A stretch of DNA of 64,000 nucleotides from Nocardioides aurantiacus (GTDB lineage: Bacteria; Actinomycetota; Actinomycetes; Propionibacteriales; Nocardioidaceae). The translations under genes were made by a program, and so were the position numbers. How positions within the stretch are numbered: the first letter of the stretch is position 1; every line of letters starts with the position of its first letter. Location: contig NZ_RKHO01000001.1 of assembly GCF_003752505.1 (NCBI RefSeq), positions 868,001 through 932,000 of the forward strand, written 5' to 3'. Under the pieces are notes generated by a model that ran no database searches, had not been told where the DNA came from, and saw only the letters and a program-made list of their open reading frames with translations. Below are positions 44,632 through 56,019 of this stretch, in pieces.

Positions 44632-44697
44632 TATTTGTTGTCCGCACCTACTAGACCCTGAATGTGACGGCCGTTACGTTGTGCCGACCAACATTTA
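44632..44697. promoter_or_regulatory. Regulatory region of xylFGH: inverted half-sites and CRP-like site
   Basis: TATTTGTTG (44632-44640) and CAACATTTA (44689-44697) face each other 48 bases apart and could be half-sites for a ROK repressor. Between them TGTGACGGCCGTTACG (44663-44678) resembles a CRP-family site with dyad core ACGGCCGT. AT-richness here contrasts with the surroundings. The regulator pairing is inferred from the nearby ROK genes. Confidence 0.45.
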
Positions 44698-44787
44698 GAT
44701 CTCCGGCCAGGCGGGCGACGACCCCTCGGACCAACGCGGGCGGACGCCGGAGACACCCCCTGACTCGACGAAGAGGAGGCGGTCTGC

Positions 44788-45873
44788 GTGAAGCGGATGC
44801 CTGGAGTACTTGCGGTGGGAGCCCTCGGGCTGACCCTGACCCTGAGCGCCTGTGGCAGCAGCGGCGACAGTGGCGGCGGTGACGGCGGCAGCGCGGCCGC
44901 GGATGCCAAGATCGGCGTGATCCTGCCCGACACCGAGTCCTCGGTGCGGTGGGAGAGCGCGGACCGTCCGGCGCTCGAGGCGGCCTTCAAGAAGGCCGGC
45001 GTCGACTACGAGATCCAGAACGCGCAGGGCGACTCCAGCCAGATGGCCAAGATCGCCGACTCGATGATCACCAGCGGCGTCACCGTCCTGGCCATCGTCA
45101 ACCTCGACAACGCCTCCGGTGCGGCCATCGAGGAGAAGGCCAAGAACCAGGGCATCGCCACCATCGACTACGACCGCCTCACCCTCGGCGGCTCGGCGTC
45201 CTACTACGTCTCCTACGACAACGAGAAGGTCGGCGAGCTGCAGGGCCAGGGCCTCGAGGACTGCCTCGGTGCCGACACCAAGGCCAACATCGCCTACCTC
45301 AACGGCTCGCCCGACGACTCCAACGCGACCTCGTTCTCCAAGGGCGCGCACAAGGTCCTCGACGCCAACAGCAACTACGAGGTCGTCGCCGAGCAGGCCG
45401 TGCCGGGCTGGGACAACACCCAGGCCACGAAGATCTTCGAGCAGATGTACACCGAGAACGACGGCAAGATCGACGGCGTCCTCGCCGCCAACGACGGCCT
45501 CGGCGGCTCGGCGATCTCGATCCTGCAGAAGAACGGTGTCGCCGGGAAGGTGCCGGTCACCGGTCAGGACGCGACCGTGCAGGGCCTGCAGGACATCCTC
45601 GCCGGCACGCAGTGCATGACGGTCTACAAGTCCGCCACGCAGGAGGCCGGCGCGCTGGCCGACCTGGCCATCGGCCTGGCCCAGGGCGAGAAGCCCAAGG
45701 CCGACGGCTCGGTCAAGGACACCGAGGGCAACCGCGACGTCCCCGCCGTGCTGCTCGACCCGGTCTCGGTGACCAAGGAGAACGTCAAGGCGGTCATCGA
45801 CGACGGTGGCGCTACCGCCGCCGACGTCTGCAAGGGCTTCGAGAAGGAGTGCGAGGAGGCCGGGATCTCCTGA
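44788..45873 (+). CDS. xylF: Xylose ABC transporter substrate-binding lipoprotein XylF
   Basis: 361-residue periplasmic-binding-protein-family lipoprotein. The signal peptide ends at the lipobox LSAC (residue about 23), then a G/S/D-rich tether. The mature part IGVILPDTESSVRWESADRPAL, DYDRLTLGGSASYYVSYDNEKVG and LAANDGLGGSAIS match XylF-type xylose binders. GTG start with GAGGAGG ten bases upstream. A hairpin after the gene probably lets the binding protein be made in excess over its membrane partners. Confidence 0.92.
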   Translation: MKRMPGVLAVGALGLTLTLSACGSSGDSGGGDGGSAAADAKIGVILPDTESSVRWESADRPALEAAFKKAGVDYEIQNAQGDSSQMAKIADSMITSGVTVLAIVNLDNASGAAIEEKAKNQGIATIDYDRLTLGGSASYYVSYDNEKVGELQGQGLEDCLGADTKANIAYLNGSPDDSNATSFSKGAHKVLDANSNYEVVAEQAVPGWDNTQATKIFEQMYTENDGKIDGVLAANDGLGGSAISILQKNGVAGKVPVTGQDATVQGLQDILAGTQCMTVYKSATQEAGALADLAIGLAQGEKPKADGSVKDTEGNRDVPAVLLDPVSVTKENVKAVIDDGGATAADVCKGFEKECEEAGIS

Positions 45874-45894
45874 TCCTGGTCGCCCCTGCGCGAT

Positions 45895-45927
45895 GCGGGC
45901 CCGGTCTCCTCCGGGGACCGGGCCCGC
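45895..45927 (+). terminator. Hairpin between xylF and xylG
   Basis: GCGGGCCCGGTC / GACCGGGCCCGC, perfect 12-bp stem with a nine-base loop, about 20 bases after the xylF stop. No T-run follows. Probably a partial terminator or mRNA stabiliser. Confidence 0.7.
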
Positions 45928-46003
45928 CCCCTGCTCCGTCGTACGACGCAGCACCCGCACCACCCCGGCCGCACCACCCGTGACCCAGCGCCTTGGAGAC
46001 CTG

Positions 46004-46780
46004 ATGACCGAACCCCTGCTCGAGCTGCGTGGAGTGAACAAGAGCTTCGGACCCGTGCAGGTCCTCCACGACGTGGACTTCAAGGTCTACCCCGGCCAGG
46101 TCACCGCGCTCGTCGGCGACAACGGCGCCGGCAAGTCGACGCTGGTCAAGACCATCGCCGGCATCTACCGCGCCGACAACGGCGAGTTCCGCTTCGACGG
46201 GCAGCCGGTCAGCATCACCAGCCCCAAGGACGCCTCGGCGCTGGGCATCGAGGTCGTCTACCAGGACCTCGCGCTGTGCGACAACCTCGACATCGTCCAG
46301 AACATGTTCCTCGGCCGCGAGGCCAAGAACGGCGTCATGCTCGACGAGCTCGGCATGGAGGAGCGCGCCCGCAGCACCCTCGCCTCGCTCTCGGTGCGCA
46401 CCGTGAAGTCGGTGCGCCAGAGCGTCGCCTCGCTCTCCGGCGGCCAGCGCCAGACCGTGGCCATCGCCAAGGCGGTGCTGTGGAACTCCAAGGTGGTGCT
46501 GCTCGACGAGCCCACCGCCGCCCTCGGCGTGGCCCAGACCCGCCAGGTCCTCGACCTCGTGCGGCGGCTCGCCGACGCCGGCCTCGGGGTCGTGCTGATC
46601 TCCCACAACATGGTCGACGTCCTCGAGGTGTCGGACCGCATCACCGCGCTCTACCTCGGTCGCGTGGCCGCCGACATCCCGGCCGCCGAGACCAACCACA
46701 GCCAGATCGTCGAGCTGATCACCGCCGGTCGGTCGGGCGACATCGGAATCCCTGCCGCGACCGCGGCCGAGTCGGCCTGA
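46004..46780 (+). CDS. xylG: Xylose ABC transporter ATP-binding protein (single domain)
   Basis: 258-residue ABC ATPase. Walker A GDNGAGKST (about residues 38-46), Q-loop VVYQDLALCDNLDIVQNMFLG, signature LSGGQRQTVAIAKAVL, Walker B VVLLDEPTAAL and the H-loop LISHNM. It has one ATPase domain, whereas classical XylG has two in tandem; single-domain FrcA-like forms are known in this sugar-importer class. ATG 46004 is preceded by GGAG at five bases. It sits between xylF and xylH, which fixes its role. Confidence 0.92.
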   Translation: MTEPLLELRGVNKSFGPVQVLHDVDFKVYPGQVTALVGDNGAGKSTLVKTIAGIYRADNGEFRFDGQPVSITSPKDASALGIEVVYQDLALCDNLDIVQNMFLGREAKNGVMLDELGMEERARSTLASLSVRTVKSVRQSVASLSGGQRQTVAIAKAVLWNSKVVLLDEPTAALGVAQTRQVLDLVRRLADAGLGVVLISHNMVDVLEVSDRITALYLGRVAADIPAAETNHSQIVELITAGRSGDIGIPAATAAESA

Positions 46781-46790
46781 GGAGCCTCCC

Positions 46791-48089
46791 GTGACCACAC
46801 GCACCGACCAGACCACCCCCGCCTCCGGCGGGGAACCCGGCCCCTCGTTCGCCGCGGTCGACTTCGCCAACGACAAGGCCAGCGCCTCGCTGGGCGAGTC
46901 GTTCCGCGACTACAAGGACCGCCTCCGCGGCGGCGACATGGGAGCCCTCCCGGCCGTCCTCGGCCTCGTGGTGCTCTTCGCCGTCTTCTCCGCGCTGCGC
47001 CCCGACTCCTTCACCAGCGCCCTCAACATCGCCAACCTGTTCACCCAGGCCTCGGCCATCTCGGTCCTCGCCATGGGCCTGATCCCGGTGCTGCTGCTCG
47101 GTGAGATCGACCTGTCGGCCGGTGTCACCGGCGGCATGTCGGCCGGCTTCACCGCCGTCGCGATCGAGCGCCAGGACCTGCCGTGGCCGGTCGCGGTGGT
47201 GATCGGCCTGGCCGTCGGCGCCCTCGTGGGCCTCGCCATCGGCCTGCTGGTGGCCAAGCTCGGCATTCCGTCCTTCGTCGTCACGCTGGCCTTCTTCCTG
47301 GGCCTGCAGGGCGTCATCCTCAAGCTCATCGGCCTCGGCGGCTCGGTGCCGGTGCGCGACGAGGTGCTGCGCGCCATCACCATCAAGTCGATGCCGGTGG
47401 TGCTCGGCTGGATCCTGGTCGTGGCCCTGCTCGCCCTCTACGGCGGGCTGCTCTTCCTGCGGCAGCGCCGCCTGGCCCAGAAGAACCTGCAGCGGCCCCC
47501 GACCTCGCTCGTCGCGGTGAAGTTCGGCGGCCTCGTCCTGGTCATCGCCGTGGTCGCGATCATCCTGTCGGGCAACCGCAGCCGCGTGCCCACCTTCGTC
47601 ATCGCCGGCATCCCCTACGCCGTGTTCCTCGTCGGCGCGCTGCTGATCTTCTGGACCTTCGTCTTCAGCCGCACCGGCTACGGCCGCCACATGTACGCCG
47701 TCGGCGGCAACACCGAGGCCGCCCGCCGGGCCGGCATCGACGTCGACCGGCTGCGCATCTCCGCCTTCGTGATCTGCTCCACGATGGCGGCGGTCAGCGG
47801 CATCATCACCGCGTCGTACGACGGCAAGGTCTCGCCCGGCTCGGGCGGCGGCAACGTGCTGCTCTACGCCGTCGGCGCGGCCGTCATCGGCGGCACCAGC
47901 CTCTTCGGCGGCAAGGGCCGGATCCGTGACGCCGTCATCGGTGGTCTGGTGATCGCCACCATCGACAACGGGCTCGGCCTGCTCAACCAGGCGGCGTACA
48001 TCAACTACATCATCACCGGCACCGTGCTGCTGCTCGCCGCCTCCGTCGACGCGATCTCGCGCCGCCGCCGCTCGGCCACCGGGACGTAG
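46791..48089 (+). CDS. xylH: Xylose ABC transporter permease XylH
   Basis: 432-residue permease of the branched-chain/ribose importer class. After a hydrophilic N-terminus of about 50 residues there are about ten hydrophobic helices, with hallmarks GEIDLSAGVTGGMSAGF, IPSFVVTLAFFLGLQGV, the ATPase-contact loop AVGGNTEAARRAGIDV and AVIGGTSLFGGKGRI. GTG start ten bases after xylG. Probably a homodimer with two XylG subunits. Confidence 0.94.
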   Translation: MTTRTDQTTPASGGEPGPSFAAVDFANDKASASLGESFRDYKDRLRGGDMGALPAVLGLVVLFAVFSALRPDSFTSALNIANLFTQASAISVLAMGLIPVLLLGEIDLSAGVTGGMSAGFTAVAIERQDLPWPVAVVIGLAVGALVGLAIGLLVAKLGIPSFVVTLAFFLGLQGVILKLIGLGGSVPVRDEVLRAITIKSMPVVLGWILVVALLALYGGLLFLRQRRLAQKNLQRPPTSLVAVKFGGLVLVIAVVAIILSGNRSRVPTFVIAGIPYAVFLVGALLIFWTFVFSRTGYGRHMYAVGGNTEAARRAGIDVDRLRISAFVICSTMAAVSGIITASYDGKVSPGSGGGNVLLYAVGAAVIGGTSLFGGKGRIRDAVIGGLVIATIDNGLGLLNQAAYINYIITGTVLLLAASVDAISRRRRSATGT

Positions 48090-48094
48090 GGGCC

Positions 48095-49327
48095 GTGTCC
48101 GCGTCCAGACGACGCGGGACCGGCACCAACCAGGAGGCCGTACGACGCCACAACCTGGCCACCCTCCTGGGCCACGTGCACCACTCCGGTGGGGTCTCGC
48201 GCGCCCAGCTGACCGAGCGGATGGGGCTCAACCGGTCGACGATCGGCGACCTCGTCCGGGAGCTCGACGAGCTCGCGGTGGTGCACCAGTCGACCCCCGA
48301 GGTGGGCACCACCCGCGTCGGGGCCGGCCGGCCCTCGCTCGACGTCAACCCCGACCCCGACTCGGTGCACGTGCTCGCCGCCGAGCTCGGCGTCGACACC
48401 CTCGACGTGGCCCGGGTGGGCCTCGGCGGCGCGGTGCTCGACCGGATCTCGCGCCCCACCCCGGCCTCGCCCGACCCCGACGTGGTGGTCGACCTCGTCG
48501 TCGACATGCTGCGCGAGCTGCTGGCCTCGGCCTCCCCGGGGTCGCGGCTGGTCGGCATCGGTGTCGCGGTCCCCGGCGTGGTCAACGACGCGACGGGGCT
48601 GGTCCGGTTCGCGCCCAACCTCGGCTGGAGCGACGTCTCGCTGACGCCGATGCTGGCCAGCCGGATCGGGCTCAAGGTGCCCGTGCGGCTCGGCAACGAC
48701 GCCGAGCTGGGCGCCCTGGCCGAGCACATCCGCGGCGCCGGCCGCCACCTGTCCCACCTCGTCTACATCTCCTGCGACGTCGGCGTCGGCGGCGGCGTGA
48801 TCATCGAGGGGCTCCCGATGCGCGGCGCGAGCGGGTACGCCGGCGAGGTCGGCCACCAGCGCTTCGACAACGGCTCGGCCCGCTGCCGCTGCGGCAACAC
48901 CGGCTGCTGGGAGACCGAGATCGGCTCCCACGCGGTCGCCGAGGCGGTCGGCTGCCCGCCGGACCGGATGGACCAGCTCGAGCAGTACCTCCGCCCCGGC
49001 CAGCCCGTGCCCCCCGCCCTGCGGCGCCTCGCGCACTCGCTCGGCGTCGGGCTCGGGGGCCTGGTCAACGTCTTCAACCCCGAGGTCGTGATCCTCGGCG
49101 GCGTGCTCCGGTGGGTCTACCCGCTGGTGCGCGACGACGTCCTCGACGCGTTCGAGGCGTGGGCGCTGGACGCCCCGGCCCGCGAGGCCAGCATCGTGCT
49201 CCCCTGGCTGGCCGGCGACTCCGTCATCGTCGGCGCGGCCGAGCTCGCCTTCACCGACCTCCTGGCCGACCCCGTCGGCTCGCTCGCGCGGGCCGAGGGA
49301 GCGCTCACGGCGGTGCTCGGGTCCTAG
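48095..49327 (+). CDS. ROK family transcriptional regulator (XylR candidate 1)
   Basis: 410-residue repressor of the ROK family: N-terminal winged HTH (VSRAQLTERMGLNRSTIGDLVREL, about residues 35-58), then an ASKHA sugar-binding domain with GIGVAVPGVV, the EVGHQ motif and the zinc-binding CRCGNTGCWET. GTG start five bases after xylH, so it is co-expressed with the importer. Probably senses xylose or a derivative and represses the xyl genes. A long inverted repeat follows the stop. Confidence 0.9.
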   Translation: MSASRRRGTGTNQEAVRRHNLATLLGHVHHSGGVSRAQLTERMGLNRSTIGDLVRELDELAVVHQSTPEVGTTRVGAGRPSLDVNPDPDSVHVLAAELGVDTLDVARVGLGGAVLDRISRPTPASPDPDVVVDLVVDMLRELLASASPGSRLVGIGVAVPGVVNDATGLVRFAPNLGWSDVSLTPMLASRIGLKVPVRLGNDAELGALAEHIRGAGRHLSHLVYISCDVGVGGGVIIEGLPMRGASGYAGEVGHQRFDNGSARCRCGNTGCWETEIGSHAVAEAVGCPPDRMDQLEQYLRPGQPVPPALRRLAHSLGVGLGGLVNVFNPEVVILGGVLRWVYPLVRDDVLDAFEAWALDAPAREASIVLPWLAGDSVIVGAAELAFTDLLADPVGSLARAEGALTAVLGS

Positions 49328-49328
49328 A

Positions 49329-49421
49329 CGCACCGCTTCGACGATCAGTTCGTCGGGTCCGGTCGTCGGCTCAGGTGTGGGGCGGCAGGGCGAGCAGCGA
49401 ACTGATCGTCCGTCGGGTGCG
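49329..49421. terminator. Long inverted repeat between the two convergent xyl arms
   Basis: 24-base arms (49329-49352 and 49398-49421) sharing ACGATCAGTTCG and CGCACC with a six-base internal mismatch, around a 45-base loop. It begins two bases after the first ROK stop. Confidence 0.6.
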
Positions 49422-49459
49422 GTGAGCTCGGGGCGGCGTACGCACGTGTCAGGTGTTGT

Positions 49460-49497
49460 GGGGACATGTCAGCCGTCGTGACGGCTGACGAGTCCCC
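49460..49497. terminator. 18-bp imperfect hairpin in the convergent spacer
   Basis: GGGGACATGTCAGCCGTC / GACGGCTGACGAGTCCCC with a GT loop and two mismatched positions. Adjacent to the palindrome at 49499-49520; the two together probably insulate the convergent operons. Confidence 0.65.
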
Positions 49498-49498
49498 A

Positions 49499-49520
49499 AT
49501 TACCCGGACGTCCGGGTAAT
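49499..49520. terminator. Perfect 22-base palindrome, family 2
   Basis: ATTACCCGGAC/GTCCGGGTAAT, 14 bases past the stop of the second ROK gene on the minus strand. The reverse complement with flanks (TTGCTGATT) matches the element after guaA at 20 of 24 positions. Confidence 0.7.
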
Positions 49521-49533
49521 CAGCAAGGCCCGC

Positions 49534-50739
49534 TCACCCCGCCCGGGGGAGCGACCGCCGCCCGGCGTACGTCGCGTCGAGGGCGTCGAGGGCGGCGCCG
49601 ACGGAGGCCGCGTGGAGGCCGAGGCTGCTGGGGGCGACGCGGGTGCCGGGGCCGGTGAAGCCGGCGTCGAGCGCCTGCTCGAGAGCGGGCACCAGGACGT
49701 CGGCCAGCGGCACGAAGGCGCCGCCGAGGACGACGACGGCGGGGTCGAGGCCGAGCGCGAGGCCGGTGACGCCGCGGACCATCGCGGCCACGACGGGCTG
49801 CAGCAGGGTGGCGGCGTCGGGCAGGGCGGCGACGCGGGCGGCGTACGCCACGGGGTCCTCGTCGGAGGCGACCTCGAGGCCGGTGGCGGCGACCAGGCCG
49901 CGCTGGCCCGCGAGCGCCTCCCAGCAACCGGTGCGGCCGCAGGCGCAGGGCTGGTCGGTGCCGACGCGGAGGTGGCCGACCTCGCCGGCCAGGCCGCGGC
50001 TGCCGCGCAGCACCTCGCCGCCGGCGATGACTCCGGCGCCGAGGCCGACGGTGCCGGTGAGGTAGACGAGGTCGGTCTCGCCGACGGCCACGCCCTGGAG
50101 GCTCTCGGCCCGCGCGGCGCAGTTGGCGTCGTTGTCGACCGCGACGGCGAGGCCGGGGCAGGCCAGGCCGGAGGAGAGGCGGTCGGCCAGGGGCTCGGCG
50201 TGCCAGCCCAGGTTGGGGGCGTCGACGACCTGGCCGAGCGAGCGGTCGATGAGGCCGGGCACGGCCACGGTGAGGCCCAGCGCGCTCGCGCCGGTGGCGT
50301 GCAGCCGGTCGAGGTGCTCGCGCGCGAGCCGGAGCACCTGCTCGGTGCCCGGCGGCTCGGCGCCCCAGGTGGTGCGCTCGAACCACAGCTCGGCGCCGGT
50401 CAGGTCGAGGACGGTGACGGCGACGTAGTCGACGTTGACCTCGATGCCGACGCCCGCGTGCCGCCGGCCGTCGAGCCGCACCAGGGTGCCGGGCCGACCG
50501 CGGCCGGGCTCGTCGCGGGCGGCCGGCGCCTCGAGGATGACGCCGAGGTCCTCGAGGTCGCCGACGATGGCCCCGACGGTGGCCTTGGCCAGGCCCGAGA
50601 GCCGGGCCAGGTCGGCCCGGCTCCGGGCCGAGCCGTCACGGAGCAGCCGCAGCAGCACGGCGGTGTTGCGGCGGCGTACCTCGTCGGTGGCGGCCGGTCC
50701 CCGGGTGCGGGGACCGGCCGGCCGCGGGTCGAGGGGCAC
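49534..50739 (-). CDS. ROK family transcriptional regulator (XylR candidate 2)
   Basis: 401-residue ROK protein with N-terminal winged HTH (RSRADLARLSGLAKATVGAIVGDL) and ASKHA domain: LGLTVAVPGLID, EVGHLRVG and zinc site CACGRTGCWEA. GTG 50739 lies two bases after the xylA stop, so it is the last gene of xylB-xylA-ROK. It differs substantially from the other ROK protein, so this is not a recent duplication. Either could be the xylose repressor; having one per arm is notable. Confidence 0.88.
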   Translation of the reverse strand: MPLDPRPAGPRTRGPAATDEVRRRNTAVLLRLLRDGSARSRADLARLSGLAKATVGAIVGDLEDLGVILEAPAARDEPGRGRPGTLVRLDGRRHAGVGIEVNVDYVAVTVLDLTGAELWFERTTWGAEPPGTEQVLRLAREHLDRLHATGASALGLTVAVPGLIDRSLGQVVDAPNLGWHAEPLADRLSSGLACPGLAVAVDNDANCAARAESLQGVAVGETDLVYLTGTVGLGAGVIAGGEVLRGSRGLAGEVGHLRVGTDQPCACGRTGCWEALAGQRGLVAATGLEVASDEDPVAYAARVAALPDAATLLQPVVAAMVRGVTGLALGLDPAVVVLGGAFVPLADVLVPALEQALDAGFTGPGTRVAPSSLGLHAASVGAALDALDATYAGRRSLPRAG

Positions 50740-50741
50740 GG

Positions 50742-51902
50742 TCAGCGGATGCCGTAGAGGTGCTCCAGCGCGAGCTGGTCGAGCCGCTCGAAGGCCATGC
50801 CGCGCGCGCCGATGGCCTCCACGTCGGGCGCCGGGGCGTCGACGATGCTCTGCCAGGTCTCGCCCTCGGCCAGCGTGGGCACGGCGAGCTCGGGCAGGTG
50901 GGAGGCCTCGAGCGCGGCCTGGACCTCGGGGTCGGCGCGGAACGCCTGGGCCTTCTCGCGCAGGATCAGGTAGTTGCGCATGCAGCCCGCGGCCGAGACC
51001 CACACGCCCTCGTCGTCCTCGGTGCGGGGGGTCTTGAAGTCGAAGTGGACCGGGCCGTCGTAGCCGCCGGCGAGCAGGGTGTCGACGATCCAGAAGGCGC
51101 CGCGGACGTTGCCGGCGCCGAAGCGGAGGTCCTGGTCGTACTTCGGGCCGTTCTGGCCATTGAGGTCGATGTGGAAGAGCTTGCCCTGCCACATCGCCTG
51201 GGCGTAGCCGGCGGCGGCGTTCATGCCGGCCATCTCCTCGTGCCCGATCTCGGGGTTCACCCCGACCAGCTCGGGGCGCTCGAGGCGCTCGATGAAGGCC
51301 AGCGCGTGGCCGACGGTCGGCAGCAGGATGTCGCCGCGGGGCTCGTTGGGCTTGGGCTCGATGGCGAACTTGAGGTCGTAGCCCTTCTCGGTGACGTAGT
51401 CACCCAGCAGGTCAAAGGCCTCCTTGTAGCGGTCGAGCGCGACCATGACGTCCTTGGAGGCCTGCGACTCCGCGCCTTCCCGGCCGCCCCAGGCGACGTA
51501 GACCTTGGCGCCGAGCTCGGCGGCCAGGTCGATGTTGCGCATCGTCTTCTGCAGCGCGAACCGGCGTACGTCGCGCAGGTTGGAGGTGAAGGCGCCGTCC
51601 TTGAAGACCGGGTGGCCGAAGAGGTTGGTGGTCGCGGTCGTGACGACCATGCCGGTGTCGGCCAGCGACTTCTTGAAGCCGTCGAGGATCTTCTCGCGCT
51701 CGGAGTCCGAGGACGCGAAAGGCACCACGTCGTCGTCGTGGAAGTTGACGCCGTAGGCACCGATCTCGGCCAGCTTCTCGACCGCGCGCACGGGGTCCAT
51801 GGCGGGGCGGGTGGGCTCGCCGAACGGGTCGCGGCCGGGGTACTGCACGGTCCAGAGCCCGAAGGAGAACTTGTCCTCGGGGCGCGGGGTGAGGTCGGTC
51901 AT
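50742..51902 (-). CDS. xylA: Xylose isomerase
   Basis: 386-residue class I xylose isomerase converting D-xylose to D-xylulose. Landmarks: the catalytic histidine in [24 protein letters not shown], the metal-binding [36 protein letters not shown] and the [11 protein letters not shown] metal loop. ATG start with a GAGAGG ribosome site on the minus strand, 54 bases after xylB. A complete, typical actinobacterial enzyme. Confidence 0.96.
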   Translation of the reverse strand: MTDLTPRPEDKFSFGLWTVQYPGRDPFGEPTRPAMDPVRAVEKLAEIGAYGVNFHDDDVVPFASSDSEREKILDGFKKSLADTGMVVTTATTNLFGHPVFKDGAFTSNLRDVRRFALQKTMRNIDLAAELGAKVYVAWGGREGAESQASKDVMVALDRYKEAFDLLGDYVTEKGYDLKFAIEPKPNEPRGDILLPTVGHALAFIERLERPELVGVNPEIGHEEMAGMNAAAGYAQAMWQGKLFHIDLNGQNGPKYDQDLRFGAGNVRGAFWIVDTLLAGGYDGPVHFDFKTPRTEDDEGVWVSAAGCMRNYLILREKAQAFRADPEVQAALEASHLPELAVPTLAEGETWQSIVDAPAPDVEAIGARGMAFERLDQLALEHLYGIR

Positions 51903-51956
51903 GGTGGTGCCTCTCTGGTGGGGCTGGCGGAGGGGTGGGGCTGGCGGGGTGGGGCG

Positions 51957-53357
51957 TCAGGAGGGGGTGGACCAGCCGGCGGTGCGCTCGCGCAGCCCGG
52001 CGTACGCCGCCCGCAGCTCACCCGCGTCGGGCCCGGCCTCGGGGGCGTCGAGCTCGGTGGCCGGCACCGGCCAGTCGGGCGGGGCCTCGCTGCCGAGCAG
52101 GGTCCAGGCGGCCTGACGGGCGGCGCCGAGGGCGACGTACTCCCCGGGATGGGGCAGGGCGACGGGCACGCCGAGCACGGCGGGCGCCAGGGCGCGCACG
52201 GCCGGGTTGCGGGCGGCGCCGCCGATCAGCAGGGCGCGGGTGGGGGAGGCGTCGGACATGGCGTCCATGGCGGCCAGCGCGTCGGCGAGGCTGAGCAGCA
52301 GGCCCTCGACGTGGGCGCGGGCGAGGTCCTCGCGGGTGGTGGCGCTGGTGAGGCCGTGCAGCGTGCCGGCGGCGTCGGGGCGGGCGGGCGTGCGCTCGCC
52401 GTCGAGGTAGGGCAGCAGGGTCAGGCCGTGCGCCCCGGGCACCGAGGCGAGGGCGAGCTCGGCGAGGCCGTCGTGGTCGACGCCGAGCAGGCGGGCGCCG
52501 AGGTCGAGGATGCGGGCGGCGTTGACGGTGCAGGCCAGGGGCAGGAACCGGCCGGTGGCGTCGGCGAACCCGGCGACCATCCCGGTGCCGTCGGCCGACG
52601 GGCCCGTGGCGACCATCGAGACCACGCCCGAGGTGCCGATCGAGACGCCCGCGTCGCCCGGCCCCAGGCCCAGGCCGAGGGCGGCGGCCATGTTGTCGCC
52701 GGTGCCGGGGGCGATCACGGTCCGGCCGTGGTGGCCGACGACCTCGGCGGGCTCGGCGACCCGCGGCAGCACGAGCGGGCGACCGGCGGCGCGCTCCAGC
52801 AGGTCGGGCATCCAGTCGTCGGTGTGCGGCGAGAAGTAGCCCGTGCCCGACGCGTCGCCGCGGTCGGTGGTGGCCTCCTCGGGCCGCCCGGCGAGGTGCC
52901 AGGTGAGGTAGTCGTGGGGGAGCAGCACCCGGTGGGCACGTCCCAGCGCGTCGGCGGCGTGGTCGCGCATCCAGCGCAGCTTGGTGACCGTGATCGAGGC
53001 GTTGAGCACCGAGCCGGTCAGGTCGGCGCTGGCCTGCGGCCCGCCGAGCTCCTCGACCAGGTCGGCGGCGGCACCGGCGCTGCGCATGTCGTTCCACAGC
53101 AGCGCGTCGTGCACGGGCTCGCCGGCCGCGTCGAGCACGACCGACCCGTGCTGCTGGCCTCCCACGGCGACCGCGTCGGCCCGGTCGAGCAGCGGCCCGG
53201 CCGCCTCCTCGAACGCCTCGAGCCAGCGCCGCGGGTCCACGGCCGTGCCGTCGGGGTGACGCGCCGTGCGCTGCTCGACCACGGCACCGCTGTCGGCGTC
53301 GACGAGCAGGGCCTTGGTGGACTGGGTGGAGGAGTCGACACCGAGGACCAGAGGCAT
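51957..53357 (-). CDS. xylB: Xylulokinase
   Basis: 466-residue FGGY-family kinase phosphorylating D-xylulose. N-terminal LGVDSSTQSTKALLVD, VGGQQHGSVVLD, ALLWNDMRS, GTGDNMAAALGLG and SIGTSGVVSMV are family motifs, with LLIGGAARNPAVRALAP near the C-terminus. ATG start six bases after a TAAATT box on the minus strand, so leaderless. First gene of the catabolic arm. Confidence 0.95.
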   Translation of the reverse strand: MPLVLGVDSSTQSTKALLVDADSGAVVEQRTARHPDGTAVDPRRWLEAFEEAAGPLLDRADAVAVGGQQHGSVVLDAAGEPVHDALLWNDMRSAGAAADLVEELGGPQASADLTGSVLNASITVTKLRWMRDHAADALGRAHRVLLPHDYLTWHLAGRPEEATTDRGDASGTGYFSPHTDDWMPDLLERAAGRPLVLPRVAEPAEVVGHHGRTVIAPGTGDNMAAALGLGLGPGDAGVSIGTSGVVSMVATGPSADGTGMVAGFADATGRFLPLACTVNAARILDLGARLLGVDHDGLAELALASVPGAHGLTLLPYLDGERTPARPDAAGTLHGLTSATTREDLARAHVEGLLLSLADALAAMDAMSDASPTRALLIGGAARNPAVRALAPAVLGVPVALPHPGEYVALGAARQAAWTLLGSEAPPDWPVPATELDAPEAGPDAGELRAAYAGLRERTAGWSTPS

Positions 53358-53363
53358 GCCGCT

Positions 53364-53391
53364 AATTTATACGACTCCTGAACTAAGTCAA
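53364..53391 (-). promoter_or_regulatory. xylB promoter and candidate ROK operator
   Basis: Minus-strand -35 TTGACT (53391-53386), 16-base spacer and -10 TAAATT (53369-53364), then six bases to the xylB ATG. It is one of the few consensus promoters in the window. The imperfect dyad CTAATTTA ... GAACTAAG (CTNANTT/AANTNAG) spans it and would suit a ROK repressor. Confidence 0.65.
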
Positions 53392-53398
53392 GGGTCGT

Positions 53399-53434
53399 GG
53401 GTCAGGACGGGACTGTCCCGGCAGCGCGAGACCC
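53399..53434 (-). terminator. Hairpin after fbiC
   Basis: GGGTC/GACCC outer pair and CGGGAC-T-GTCCCG-like inner stem (GGGACTGTCCC at 53409-53419), directly after the fbiC stop codon on the minus strand. Also faces the xylB promoter region. Confidence 0.55.
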
Positions 53435-56008
<2,574 letters not shown>

Positions 56009-56019
56009 CGCGGATCAGG

